Shown: piece after piece, positions 28,523 through 36,976 of the stretch
Numbering within the stretch: position 1 is the first letter of the stretch
How the letters are laid out: each line of letters opens with the position of its first letter
Assembly (NCBI GenBank): GCA_036375695.1
Contig: DASVBU010000021.1
Coordinates: 39,188 to 103,187, forward strand
Direction: 5' to 3'
DNA from: ZC4RG35 sp036375695
Lineage (GTDB): Bacteria; Actinomycetota; Acidimicrobiia; Spongiisociales; ZC4RG35
DNA: 64,000 nucleotides
Notes under the pieces: generated by a model
Told to the model about the DNA's origin: nothing
Seen by the model: the letters and a program-made list of their open reading frames with translations, nothing else
Databases searched by the model: none
Position numbers and translations under genes: made by a program

Positions 28523-29932
28523 ATGAAGTCACGATGGCTATTGAGCCTGGTGGCCTTGTCGCTCGTGATCGCCGCCTGCGGAGGGAATGGTGGTGCCACC
28601 ACCACGACCGCCGCGCCCGAGGAGACGACCACGACGGGTGGTGGTGACACCACGACAACCACCACGGGCTCGGGTGAGATCGAGTACGACGTGGGTGTCA
28701 CGCCCGCTCCATGTGAGGACGCGGTCAACGATGGGAACGGGTGTATCTACCTGGGGATCATCTCCGACCTCACGACCGGGCCGTTCGCCGCTCTCGGTGT
28801 CCCGCTGACCGCCGCCCAGCGCCATTTCTGGAACCAGGTCAACGCCGACGGCGGGCTCGACGGATTCGACGTCATCATCCGTGACGACGACGTCATCGAC
28901 GCCCACTACACCCCGGAGGACACCGCGGCCGGCTACGAGACCATCCGCGGCCGGGTCCTGGCATTGGCCCAATCGCTGGGCACGCCACAGACCCAGAGCA
29001 TCATCGACCGGATGGAGGAAGACAACGTCGTCGCCGCACCGGCCACGTGGTGGTCCGGATGGAACTTCCCCGAGGAGGAAAACGGCCTCATCCTCGAGTC
29101 GGGTGCCTCGTACTGCATCGAGGCCATGAACGGGATGTCGTTCATGTCGACGGTGATGCCGGAAGGGTTCACCTGGGCGCTCGTTCGCTTCCCGGGCGAC
29201 TACGGCGGCGACTACGGCGCCGGCGCTCTCATCGCAGCCTCGATGCTCGGTCTGGGCGACCCGTTGTTCGACCTCCAGCTGGTCCCGATCTCGGCCGGTG
29301 GCGCCGTCACCGAGGCGGTGGGGCGGATCGTCGCCGAGAAGCCGGACCTGATCGTCCTCGTCTCGGGCCCGGTGGAGATGGCACAGATCGCGGCGGGCAC
29401 CTTCCAGGGTGGCCACACCGAGTTCCAGATCCTGGGCGCCAGCCCGACCTGGAACGTGGCCCTGAAGGCCAACGCCGACCTGATGCCGCTCCTCGAGGGC
29501 GTGTACAAGGGCACAACGCCGTGGGGCGGTTGGACCACCGACACCCCCGGTCATGCCGCCATGCGGGCCTCCGCGGAGGAGAACTGGTTCGACCCGAACT
29601 CAGAGCCGCCCCGCGGCCCGAACGGCGCCTACTCCGCCGGTTGGACCTGGCAGTACCCGATCAAGGCGCTCCTCGAGGCGGCCATCGCCTCCGGTGACCT
29701 GACTCGGGCCAACGTGGCCTCGATCGCGAAATCGCTGGACGGTGTGGACTACCAGGGCATCCTGCCCACCCGCAACTACTCCGGCACGGCCAACGACAAC
29801 GCGGTGCGAACCACCTTCATCAACAAGGCGGACTCCGCCTCCGAAGACGGTCTGTCGCCGATCTCCGATGGCGCCTACACGGCGGACATCGTCGCCGACT
29901 TCGACTACCAGGGGCCCTGCTTCACGGGCTGA
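28523..29932 (+). CDS. Branched-chain-type ABC substrate-binding lipoprotein (system 2)
   Basis: A 469-residue HAAT-family binding protein. The signal peptide ends at lipobox VIAAC (Cys19) and is followed by a Thr/Gly-rich linker to about residue 55 and then the ligand-binding domain (CIYLGIISDLTTGPFAALG onward). The sequence is clearly different from binding protein 1, so the two importers probably take different ligands. Strong ribosome-binding site GGAGGAGAAGG. A 17-bp stem terminator follows 13 bp after the stop and closes the operon. Confidence 0.92.
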   Translation: MKSRWLLSLVALSLVIAACGGNGGATTTTAAPEETTTTGGGDTTTTTTGSGEIEYDVGVTPAPCEDAVNDGNGCIYLGIISDLTTGPFAALGVPLTAAQRHFWNQVNADGGLDGFDVIIRDDDVIDAHYTPEDTAAGYETIRGRVLALAQSLGTPQTQSIIDRMEEDNVVAAPATWWSGWNFPEEENGLILESGASYCIEAMNGMSFMSTVMPEGFTWALVRFPGDYGGDYGAGALIAASMLGLGDPLFDLQLVPISAGGAVTEAVGRIVAEKPDLIVLVSGPVEMAQIAAGTFQGGHTEFQILGASPTWNVALKANADLMPLLEGVYKGTTPWGGWTTDTPGHAAMRASAEENWFDPNSEPPRGPNGAYSAGWTWQYPIKALLEAAIASGDLTRANVASIAKSLDGVDYQGILPTRNYSGTANDNAVRTTFINKADSASEDGLSPISDGAYTADIVADFDYQGPCFTG

Positions 29933-29945
29933 ACGAGGTGCGAAA

Positions 29946-29984
29946 AAAGGACGAAGGGCCGGTCATGCCGGCCCTTCGTCCTTT
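29946..29984 (+). terminator. Terminator after binding protein 2
   Basis: AAAGGACGAAGGGCCGG, loop tcatg, then the exact reverse complement ending CCTTT: a perfect 17-bp stem flanked by an A run and a T run. It is directly followed by a copy of the double-hairpin repeat. Confidence 0.9.
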
Positions 29985-29988
29985 CGCA

Positions 29989-30060
29989 GGATCAGTCCCC
30001 CACGACCGGAGGGAGTGGGGGAAGGCACCGCCGGCTAGCAAAGCGGAGCCGGGGGTAGAG
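29989..30060 (+). repeat. Double-hairpin intergenic repeat, single copy
   Basis: Same family as the array at 52017. The first hairpin is CCCCCA...TGGGGG as in the array; the second keeps the pairing but with different bases, CCGGCT...AGCCGG, before the common GGGGTAG-type tail. It lies 3' of binding protein 2 and 22 bp before a VOC gene. Confidence 0.75.
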
Positions 30061-30082
30061 CCACCAGGCGAAGGGATCGGAG

Positions 30083-30523
30083 ATGGCAGTGCTGCGGATG
30101 GACAACGTCCTGGTCGTCGTGAGTGACCTCGAGGCCGCGATCGGCTTCTTCCTCGAGCTGGGGATGGAGCTCGAAGGCCGTGCCGAATTGCAAGGGCCCT
30201 GGGTGGACCGGGTCATCGGCATCGACGACGCCCACGACGAGATCGCCATGCTCCGGACACCCGACGGCCACTCCCGTCTGGAGCTGACCCGGTTCCACAA
30301 CCCGGAGGCGGTGGACCCTTCGCCCCGGGACCTTCCGGTGAATGCACTCGGCTACCGCCGCATCATGTTCGCCATCGACGACCTCGACGACACGCTGGAA
30401 CGTCTACGTCCCCACGGCGGCGAGCTGGTGCGCGACATCGTCGAGTACGAGGACCAATACCGCCTCTGCTTCGTCCGGGGGCCGGACGGGATCATCGTCG
30501 GGCTCGCCCAGCCCCTGTCCTAG
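30083..30523 (+). CDS. VOC family protein
   Basis: A 146-residue vicinal-oxygen-chelate protein: MDNVLVVVSDLEAAIGFFLELGMEL at the N-terminus and YRRIMFAIDDLDDTLERL in the second half, ending CFVRGPDGIIVGLAQPL. The catalysed reaction, if any, is not identifiable. GGATCGGAG lies just before the ATG. Its TAG stop is the first part of a -10-like box for the next gene. Confidence 0.88.
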   Translation: MAVLRMDNVLVVVSDLEAAIGFFLELGMELEGRAELQGPWVDRVIGIDDAHDEIAMLRTPDGHSRLELTRFHNPEAVDPSPRDLPVNALGYRRIMFAIDDLDDTLERLRPHGGELVRDIVEYEDQYRLCFVRGPDGIIVGLAQPLS

Positions 30524-30532
30524 CATCACCGG

Positions 30533-31153
30533 GTGCCCCGCAAGCTCATCGTCAGCAATTTCCAGACCCTCGACGGCTTCTACGAGTCGACGGACAAGAC
30601 GTTTCACCGCTTCTTCGACTACTTCCTCCCCGAGTACGGGCGGAACGATGCCTTCGACGCGCACAACCGGGACCTGCTGCGGGACGCGGGCACCCTGATC
30701 ATCAGCGGCCGGGAGTCGTTCCTCGGGAACAAGGGCTATTGGACGAGCGTGCCCGACGATCCCGATGCGACCGAGGTCCGTCGGGAGTTCGCGGACCTCA
30801 TGGCCGGGACCGAGAAGGTCGTGGTCTCCAACACCATCCAGCCGGACGACCTGGCGCCATGGGACGACACGACACGCATCGTCCGCGGAGACGACCTGAT
30901 CCCCGAGATGAGGGCGCTCAAGGAACGGCCTGGCGGCGACATCCTCATCCTCCAGGGCCGCCGGTTGTGGAACGAGCTGCTCCTCCACGGTCTGGTCGAC
31001 GAGCTCCAGATCACGATCTTCCCGGTGATCGGTGGTGAGGGGATCCCTCTGTTCACCGGCAGGCCGCCGGTGTCGCTTCGTCTCGTCTCCACCCGTACCT
31101 ACGAGGGCTCGGGGAACATCCTCGCCGTCTACCAGCCGATCCTGGCCGGATAG
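30533..31153 (+). CDS. RibD C-terminal / dihydrofolate-reductase-fold protein
   Basis: A 206-residue protein of the RibD C-terminal (DHFR-like) superfamily common in actinobacteria: an N-terminal LIVSNFQTLDGFYES, a central TLIISGRESFLG, then DILILQGRRLWNELLLHGLVDELQI and FPVIGGEGIPLFTG. Relatives reduce pteridine or pyrimidine-like substrates with NADPH, but stand-alone members are mostly uncharacterised. Start GTG 30533, 6 nt after TAGCAT (30521-30526), whose TAG is the stop of the upstream VOC gene. Confidence 0.88.
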   Translation: MPRKLIVSNFQTLDGFYESTDKTFHRFFDYFLPEYGRNDAFDAHNRDLLRDAGTLIISGRESFLGNKGYWTSVPDDPDATEVRREFADLMAGTEKVVVSNTIQPDDLAPWDDTTRIVRGDDLIPEMRALKERPGGDILILQGRRLWNELLLHGLVDELQITIFPVIGGEGIPLFTGRPPVSLRLVSTRTYEGSGNILAVYQPILAG

Positions 31154-31183
31154 GCACGTCCGAGGCATCGGACCGGTACGGCA

Positions 31184-31240
31184 CCCCCTATCCCCGCCCT
31201 TCGGGCAGCGGTACCTTCCCCGAGCCCCCGGCGGGGGCTA
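31184..31240 (-). repeat. Double-hairpin intergenic repeat, divergent copy
   Basis: Read on the minus strand: AGCCCCC-gc-CGGGGGCT type first hairpin, then the family core GGGGAAGGTACCGC, a second hairpin GCCC-gaa-GGGC and a tail GGGGATAGGGG. It lies between two convergent genes and its first bases overlap the stop codon of the AlkZ-like gene at 31238. Confidence 0.65.
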
Positions 31241-32404
31241 ATCCTTGGCGAGGCGTTTGCCCAGCGGTGACGGGAAGCGTGGCATGACCACCCGCTCTTC
31301 GAGCCACTCCCCCAGTGCCTCGGCCTCTTCGGCGATCCGACGGGCGACCCGATCTCCCACCTCGTCGAGCACCTCGTGGACCACGGAGCCGTCGGCACGC
31401 TGTCCCCAGCCTCCCACTATTCGGCCACCGACCCAGACCGTCGGACCGGCGTTCCCCACGCTGTCGAACACCTCGCCTCCGTGGGGGCCCAAATACCAGG
31501 CGCGCTCCTTCCAACCCATCGTGGACGAGTCCAACGCCGGGAGGAAGGCCACGACGTCTCGCCCGGAGCCATCGACCCCGGGATCGTCGGGCAGGACATA
31601 CGCCGCGGATCCGTCCTCCAGCTCCACCTCCACCGCCTCGACGCCGACGAGCGCCTCTCGTGCGAACTTGGCCGTCCAACCGGTCCACCACCGGATGTCG
31701 GTGAGAGTCGCCGGGGCGTGTGTCTCCAGATAGCGGCGGAGGATCATCACCCTGCCCTCCTCGGGCTCGGCTCGTGGCAGCGGGTCGCCTAGCCACTCGT
31801 CGGACCGGGCCCACCGGTATTGACTCGACCGCCAGGTCCCTGCGGGCCGGGCGCGGACCACGAGACCGTCCAGGGCGAGGATCAGAAGCAGACGTGTCGA
31901 CACCGGCACCTTGGCCACCCATTTCCCCGACCCGATCTCGATCTCCTGGGCGAGACCGGGGATCAGATGGGCCAATTCACGGGTCGACAGGACGCGCCCC
32001 GAGAGTGTCTCCATCACAGCCTCGCTGAGCCGCTCCACGTGCGACGCGATTCGCTCAGCCGGCATCACCGCGGCCAGCCAGCCGTAGAAGCGCTCCCGCT
32101 CCTTGCTGGCGATGTCACGGGTGGCCCCGGCGTGGAACCAGACGGCGTCGTCCCGGTCGAACAAGAAGAGGGTGCGACGGATCGAGTGCATCCGGATCAG
32201 GCTGCGCCGGTCGTAGAGGGAGTGCTCCAGGTCGCCGATCTCGAACCCCGGGACACGGGTCCACATGGAGATGTAGGGGGTCGCAGGGTCCGTCGAGTGC
32301 AGAGCTGCCACCGATCGGACCACATCCTCCGGCGTCCCCGCGGTCCTTTGGTGCAGATGGCGCGCCACCATGCGTCCTCGCCGCTCGGCATCTGAGATCT
32401 TCAA
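31238..32404 (-). CDS. Winged-helix DNA-binding protein, AlkZ-like
   Basis: About 388 residues of the winged-helix AlkZ/YcaQ superfamily. The start segment MKISDAERRGRMVARHLHQR, the middle HSIRRTLFLFDRDDAVWFHAG and the late WVGGRIVGGWGQRADG are typical. AlkZ enzymes are DNA glycosylases that unhook interstrand crosslinks; many actinobacterial paralogues lack a shown activity, and I cannot confirm the catalytic Q-x-Q motif here. I start at TTG 32404, which overlaps the upstream stop as TTGA and places the family's conserved first residues at the N-terminus; ATG 32422 is an alternative. Confidence 0.8.
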   Translation of the reverse strand: MKISDAERRGRMVARHLHQRTAGTPEDVVRSVAALHSTDPATPYISMWTRVPGFEIGDLEHSLYDRRSLIRMHSIRRTLFLFDRDDAVWFHAGATRDIASKERERFYGWLAAVMPAERIASHVERLSEAVMETLSGRVLSTRELAHLIPGLAQEIEIGSGKWVAKVPVSTRLLLILALDGLVVRARPAGTWRSSQYRWARSDEWLGDPLPRAEPEEGRVMILRRYLETHAPATLTDIRWWTGWTAKFAREALVGVEAVEVELEDGSAAYVLPDDPGVDGSGRDVVAFLPALDSSTMGWKERAWYLGPHGGEVFDSVGNAGPTVWVGGRIVGGWGQRADGSVVHEVLDEVGDRVARRIAEEAEALGEWLEERVVMPRFPSPLGKRLAKD

Positions 32405-33318
32405 CCGCCGACCCCGGCCCATTTCAGGACTCGCGCCGCGCGCAGGGTGTTCCAGCGGCTCGGCTTGCCCGCTCCATCCTCCATCTCGAAATGGACCAGC
32501 CCTCGATGCGTGTTCTGCAGGTTCCACCTGCCGTCCCGCCGCCTCTTCGCCTGGATCACCTCGAGGGCCTCCTCACAACGAGAGTCGGGGCGGGGCAGGG
32601 CCAGTCGCATGTAGTCCATGCCGCGGAGCAGGTCGTAATGCCAGCGCGGCGGGAAGGAGAACATCGGAAATGAGCGGTGAGCCGGCTCGCCCGTGCTCTT
32701 GGTCCGAAACATGCGACGCTCCAGCAGGTACTCATGGCCGGAACGTCGCGGCGTCGAGGCGGCGCCGGCGTCGGGGCCATCCGAGGCCTGGTAGGCGTGC
32801 AGCGCCTCCAGTACCGAGATGGTGGTGTGGAACGACCCGCGGCTCGACCGCTCGTCACAGTTCCACCCCCCATCGGGGCGCTGCTGCTCCAATAGCCAAT
32901 CCAGGGAGTCGGTCGACCAGTCGGGATGACCGAAGTACGACGCGATCGCAACCGTCATCGCCGTGACGCAGGGCTCGCCGATCACGCTGAAGTACGGGCC
33001 CGCCCAAGGTCGTCTCCATCGAACCTTGTCCCGGACGTCGCGGACGACCCGCTGCGACTCGGCAACGCGCGGCGGCAGACCCATGTGGATCAGGAGGAGA
33101 AGGGTGTAGGTGGTCGAGGTCCATTTCGGGACATAGGTGCCCCCACCCCATTGCCCGGTGGCCTCATCCCTCAGGTCGAGCAGGCGGCGCCCCCAACCCT
33201 CCTTCGCCACCCGAGAGCGCTCGTCGCCGACGGCCTGCTCCGTTTCGTCGGTGAGATCCGCCATCACCTGCCATCGGATGGCGGGATCGCCCTCCATGAG
33301 CCACGCCAAGACGTCCAT
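32401..33318 (-). CDS. Terpenoid-cyclase/prenyltransferase-fold (alpha-alpha toroid) protein
   Basis: A 305-residue protein with QW-like repeats of the squalene-cyclase superfamily: residues about 140-150 read EQQRPDGGWNCDE, with weaker copies near residue 57 (TGQWGGGTYVPKW) and near the C-terminus (RRRDGRWNLQNTHRG). It lacks a DXDD-type cyclase motif that I can see and is about half the length of true squalene-hopene cyclases, so cyclase activity is doubtful. Coupled by a 4-bp overlap to the winged-helix gene downstream. Function unknown. Confidence 0.7.
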   Translation of the reverse strand: MDVLAWLMEGDPAIRWQVMADLTDETEQAVGDERSRVAKEGWGRRLLDLRDEATGQWGGGTYVPKWTSTTYTLLLLIHMGLPPRVAESQRVVRDVRDKVRWRRPWAGPYFSVIGEPCVTAMTVAIASYFGHPDWSTDSLDWLLEQQRPDGGWNCDERSSRGSFHTTISVLEALHAYQASDGPDAGAASTPRRSGHEYLLERRMFRTKSTGEPAHRSFPMFSFPPRWHYDLLRGMDYMRLALPRPDSRCEEALEVIQAKRRRDGRWNLQNTHRGLVHFEMEDGAGKPSRWNTLRAARVLKWAGVGG

Positions 33319-33403
33319 CTCGCCAGCCTACGAGCCGACCAGGACAGCAGCCGACCTCGAATCCGGACGGAGCCGGCGAGAGGGAAGCCGGTGCTGCGAG
33401 CCC

Positions 33404-33796
33404 TCAGAGAGCCGGTTCGCGGCCTTGCGTCACACCCCAGAGCACGTCCTTGATGCTGAGCACGCCGAGCAGCTTGCCCGACTCGTTCCGGACGAGCAGA
33501 TGCCGATAGCCGGCGGCCAGCATCCAGTCGGCGGCGTACCGCACGTCGACGTCCGGCTCGAGGTAGTCGGGATCCGGCGTCATCACCTCGGATACGGACG
33601 TGATCTCGGGGTCGCCCTCGTCGGCGATCAACTCGAGAACATCTCGCTCGGTGACGATCCCGATCAGGTCGCCGTCACCGTCCACGACCGCGAGGGAGCC
33701 GGTTTCGTGCGCCACCATCAGCTTGGCCGCCTCTGTGAGTGTGGTGTCGGGTGTGCAGCTTGCGACCTCCGCGCTGATGAGTTCGTTGACCTGCAT
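33404..33796 (-). CDS. CBS-domain pair protein
   Basis: A 130-residue stand-alone CBS pair (Bateman module): CBS1 MQVNELISAEVASCTPDTTL to about residue 62 (GIVTERDVLELIADE) and CBS2 from about 70 (VMTPDPDYLEPD) to 122 (LLGVLSIKDVL). Such proteins bind adenine nucleotides and regulate partners. The ATG at 33796 is fixed by the strong site GAAGGAGG; the frame open further upstream is a shadow. Confidence 0.9.
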   Translation of the reverse strand: MQVNELISAEVASCTPDTTLTEAAKLMVAHETGSLAVVDGDGDLIGIVTERDVLELIADEGDPEITSVSEVMTPDPDYLEPDVDVRYAADWMLAAGYRHLLVRNESGKLLGVLSIKDVLWGVTQGREPAL

Positions 33797-33860
33797 GGAG
33801 AACCTCCTTCTTCCCCGAATGGTGGTCGGGAAAGCACTGAACCGGTAAGGCCGAACGACC

Positions 33861-34205
33861 CTAATCCCGGGAGCCGTGCGATGGTGCCTGGGGAGCCCCC
33901 TCGACGAAGAAGAAGAGCGATTCCGGATAGCACCACCACCAGTCCTCACCGGGCTCGAAGGAGCGGACCACCGGGTGCCCCGCCTCTTCGTGATGGGCCG
34001 ATGCGTGCTTCCCGGGCGAGGCGTTGCAGCACCCGACGTGCCCACAGGTCATGCAGATGCGGAGATGGACCCACCAGCCCCCGGACTGCTCGCACTCGTA
34101 GCAGCCCTGCGAGGAGGGCTCGACGTCGGTGAGAACCTGATCCAGATGTGCGCACTCGGCCACGACGGCGGCACACACTACAGCCGAGGCGGCGTCATGC
34201 CCCAT
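33861..34205 (-). CDS. UBP-type zinc finger protein
   Basis: A 114-residue protein with a ZnF-UBP domain: CAHLDQV (about residue 18), CYECEQSGGWWVHLRICMTC, GHVGCCNASPGKHASAHHEEAGHPVV. The Cys/His set matches the zinc ligands of the eukaryotic ubiquitin-specific-protease finger, found as short free-standing proteins in actinobacteria; the bacterial role is unknown. Start ATG 34205, only 10 bp from the divergent hydrolase start. Confidence 0.88.
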   Translation of the reverse strand: MGHDAASAVVCAAVVAECAHLDQVLTDVEPSSQGCYECEQSGGWWVHLRICMTCGHVGCCNASPGKHASAHHEEAGHPVVRSFEPGEDWWWCYPESLFFFVEGAPQAPSHGSRD

Positions 34206-34215
34206 ACTTGTCGTC

Positions 34216-34887
34216 GTGAGCCGCGCTCTCCTCCTCGTCCACAGCCCACTCCTCGGGCCCAGCTCGTGGGCGCCGATGGCATCCGCCGCGGTCGACCGGG
34301 GCCACGAGGTCGGAGTCGCCGACCTGCGACCGGCCCTGGAGCTCGACGGTCCCCTCTGGCCCGAGATGGTCCGCCTCGCCCGGATCGCAGGCCGACACCT
34401 CAGGGAACCGGTCGACGTGATCGCCCACTCCGGTGCGGGCGCCCTTCTGCCGGGGATCGGCGCCGCCATGGGCCCATCCTTGGGCCGGTTGGTCTTCGTC
34501 GACGCCGTGCTCCCGCCCGCATCTGGCCCGCATCGGTTCCAGGGTCTGTTGCAGAAGGTCGAGGAACTGGCGGGAGGCGCCGACCGACTCCCCTCCTGGT
34601 GGGAATGGTGGCCAGAGGACACCGTGGCCCGGTTGGTCCCCGACCGGTCGCTCCGGAAGACGCTCCAGGCGGACACGCCGAGGGTCCCCGTCGAATGGTG
34701 GCGTCAGGAGATTCCGACACCCACCGCCTGGGCGGAGCGGCGGCATCTCTATGTGCGGCTCAGCACGCCCTACGACGAGGACGCCGAGCGTGCCCGGTCG
34801 ATGGGGTTCGACGTGGTCACCCTCGACTCCCACCACCTCGCCATCGCCACGGACCCCGAGGGTGTACTGGATGCAGTCCTCGCCTAG
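34216..34887 (+). CDS. Alpha/beta-hydrolase fold protein
   Basis: A 223-residue alpha/beta hydrolase: early strand LLLVHSPLLGPSSW, nucleophile elbow VIAHSGAGALLPGI (Ser at about residue 76), an acidic residue in FVDAVLPP, and late SHHLAIATDPEGV with the candidate catalytic histidine. Substrate unknown. Start GTG 34216; CATACT lies 7 nt upstream. Its stop overlaps that of the convergent membrane protein by 4 bp. Confidence 0.82.
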   Translation: MSRALLLVHSPLLGPSSWAPMASAAVDRGHEVGVADLRPALELDGPLWPEMVRLARIAGRHLREPVDVIAHSGAGALLPGIGAAMGPSLGRLVFVDAVLPPASGPHRFQGLLQKVEELAGGADRLPSWWEWWPEDTVARLVPDRSLRKTLQADTPRVPVEWWRQEIPTPTAWAERRHLYVRLSTPYDEDAERARSMGFDVVTLDSHHLAIATDPEGVLDAVLA

Positions 34888-35327
34888 AGCAGCATCAGCA
34901 CGAGGGCGGCCAGCCACATGAAGCCCTCGATGTTCATCGCCGCGGACACCCGGTTGGCCGCGGCGATCGCCTCCGGCCGCTTGCCGGCCGCCAGCGCGGT
35001 GCGCAGCCCGCGTCGCGCCGGTGTCGTCACCAGGATGGCCACCACGACGATCCCCAGCGCGACGGCAGCGCCCGCCCAGGCCAGGAGATCCACCTCTCCC
35101 ACTCCCAGCCGATAGACGAGCAGGCCCCCGGTCACGGCGACTCCGGCGGCGCCGACGATGTCCATGCCGACGGACCGGCGCAGCCGCCTCACCAGTCCGT
35201 CCTCCGGCCCATCCATGTCACGGATGGTCTCCCTCATGTCGGACGGAAGCCCGAGCTTGTTCCCGAACCACACCGATGCGAACGCGAAATGGAGCGCGCG
35301 TATCACGACATCCAGGACGTCCACCAT
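34884..35327 (-). CDS. DUF2269-like small membrane protein
   Basis: A 147-residue protein with about four hydrophobic segments. The N-terminus VDVLDVVIRALHFAFASVWFGNKLGL, with a conserved His in the first helix, resembles the DUF2269/CopD-like integral membrane family; function unknown. The start at ATG 35327 has GGGAGGAG just upstream. Confidence 0.7.
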   Translation of the reverse strand: MVDVLDVVIRALHFAFASVWFGNKLGLPSDMRETIRDMDGPEDGLVRRLRRSVGMDIVGAAGVAVTGGLLVYRLGVGEVDLLAWAGAAVALGIVVVAILVTTPARRGLRTALAAGKRPEAIAAANRVSAAMNIEGFMWLAALVLMLL

Positions 35328-35413
35328 CTCCTCCCGGCCTTCATGGCGCGATGATCGCAGGTTGGCCCGACGCCGGTCGGTCATCCGGGAAATCCCGTAC
35401 GCTGTCGGGCGAG

Positions 35414-36976
35414 ATGACGACTCCGCGCCGATCGGATCCTGTACTGGCCGGGATCCTGGCCACCGATCAGTACCAGCTCACCATGGCCCAGCTCTACTGG
35501 AAGGAGGGGCTGGGTGACCGGATGGCCCAGTTCGACTACTTCTTCCGCAGCTACCCCGACTACGGGGACCACCAGGCGGGTTACTGCATCGCCGCCGGCC
35601 TCGGATGGCTCCTGGAGTGGATGGAGGGGGCCAGGTTCACGAGAGACGACGTGGAGATCCTCGCGGCGCAGCGCACCGTCACCGGCGAGCCCCGGTTCGA
35701 TCCCGAGTTCATCGCCTGGCTGGAGAAGTACGGCGACTTCTCCCAGCTGGAGATCCGGGCGATACCAGAAGGCCGGGTGGTCCACCCCAACGCACCGGTC
35801 GCCTCCGTGACCGGGCCTCTGGCCATCGCCCAGATCCTGGAGACCCACCTCCTCAACCGGCTCAATTACCCCACCCTCATCGCCACAAAGGCCTCCCGGG
35901 CCAAGGAGGCAGCCCGCGGTGGCGCCGTCCTCGAGTTCGGCCTCCGACGCGGCCCGGAGTCCGGGTCCCACGCCGGAGGGTACGGGGCCCTGATCGGTGG
36001 CGCCGACTTCACCTCCAACACCGCCCTGTCCACGGTCATGGGGCTCGACCCGAAGGGGACGCACGCCCACTCGATGGTGCAGGCGTTCATGGCACTGGGG
36101 ATGGGCGAGTTGGAGGCATTCCGCCGCTTCGCCGAGCTCTACCCCGACGAGTGCATCCTGCTGGTCGACACGGTGGACGTCCTCACGTCAGGGATCCCCA
36201 ACGCCATCAAGGTGTTCGAGGAACTGCAGGCGAATGGTCACAAGCCCGGCGGGATCCGTCTCGACTCGGGAGACCTCGCCTATCTCGCCATCCAATCGGC
36301 GGTCCTTCTCGACGAGGCCGGTTTCACCGATGTGCCCATCGTCCTCTCCTCCGACCTCGACGAGCTCGTCATCTGGCAGATCCTCTCCCAGATCGACTCC
36401 GAGGCGCCCCGCTATGGAGTGGATCCCCAGAGGCTGGCGTCGAGGCTGGTCTACGGCGTCGGCACCCGTCTCATCACCTCGGAGGGCGACGGCGCCCTGG
36501 GCGGCGTCTACAAGCTGGTGGCGGTGGCCGACGAGTCCGGCGAGATGGTCCCGGCGATCAAGGTCTCGGAGGACGTGGCCAAGGTCCCGATCCCGGGGGT
36601 GAAGCGCGTGTTCCGCGTCTACGACCGGCGCGGCCTGGCCACCGCCGACCTGGTCGCCCTGGCCGACGAGGACCCCGCCTCGATGTCCCAGCTGCAGCTC
36701 CATCACCCGCACCTGGGTCTGCAACGCGTCCTCACTCCGGCCGACATCTCCGAGATCGAGGAGCTGATGGTCCCGGCTTTCTCCGAGGGCCGCCGTCTCG
36801 ACGGGTCACCGGACCTCGAGGAGTTGAGGCGCCGTCGAGACGCCGACCTGGAGCGGCTCGACCCCGGTGTGCGGCGTTTGGTCAACCCGCACGTCTATCA
36901 CGTGTCGGTGACCGCGGCGATGCACCAGATGCAGCGGAGCCTCCTCGACGAGGCGCTCAACGGCGCCGAGATCTAG
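35414..36976 (+). CDS. pncB: Nicotinate phosphoribosyltransferase
   Basis: A 520-residue NAPRTase that joins nicotinate and PRPP (with ATP) to nicotinate mononucleotide in NAD salvage. Family motifs: LATDQYQLTMAQLYWKEG at the N-terminus, EFGLRRGPESGSHAGGYGA, PKGTHAHSMVQAF and GGIRLDSGDLAYLAIQ in the phosphate-binding region. Start ATG 35414; a short inverted repeat CGGGA-aa-TCCCG (35386-35397) lies just upstream and might be a regulatory site. Convergent with, and overlapping by 4 bp, the nicotinamidase gene, so the two enzymes of the same salvage route sit tail to tail. Confidence 0.94.
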   Translation: MTTPRRSDPVLAGILATDQYQLTMAQLYWKEGLGDRMAQFDYFFRSYPDYGDHQAGYCIAAGLGWLLEWMEGARFTRDDVEILAAQRTVTGEPRFDPEFIAWLEKYGDFSQLEIRAIPEGRVVHPNAPVASVTGPLAIAQILETHLLNRLNYPTLIATKASRAKEAARGGAVLEFGLRRGPESGSHAGGYGALIGGADFTSNTALSTVMGLDPKGTHAHSMVQAFMALGMGELEAFRRFAELYPDECILLVDTVDVLTSGIPNAIKVFEELQANGHKPGGIRLDSGDLAYLAIQSAVLLDEAGFTDVPIVLSSDLDELVIWQILSQIDSEAPRYGVDPQRLASRLVYGVGTRLITSEGDGALGGVYKLVAVADESGEMVPAIKVSEDVAKVPIPGVKRVFRVYDRRGLATADLVALADEDPASMSQLQLHHPHLGLQRVLTPADISEIEELMVPAFSEGRRLDGSPDLEELRRRRDADLERLDPGVRRLVNPHVYHVSVTAAMHQMQRSLLDEALNGAEI

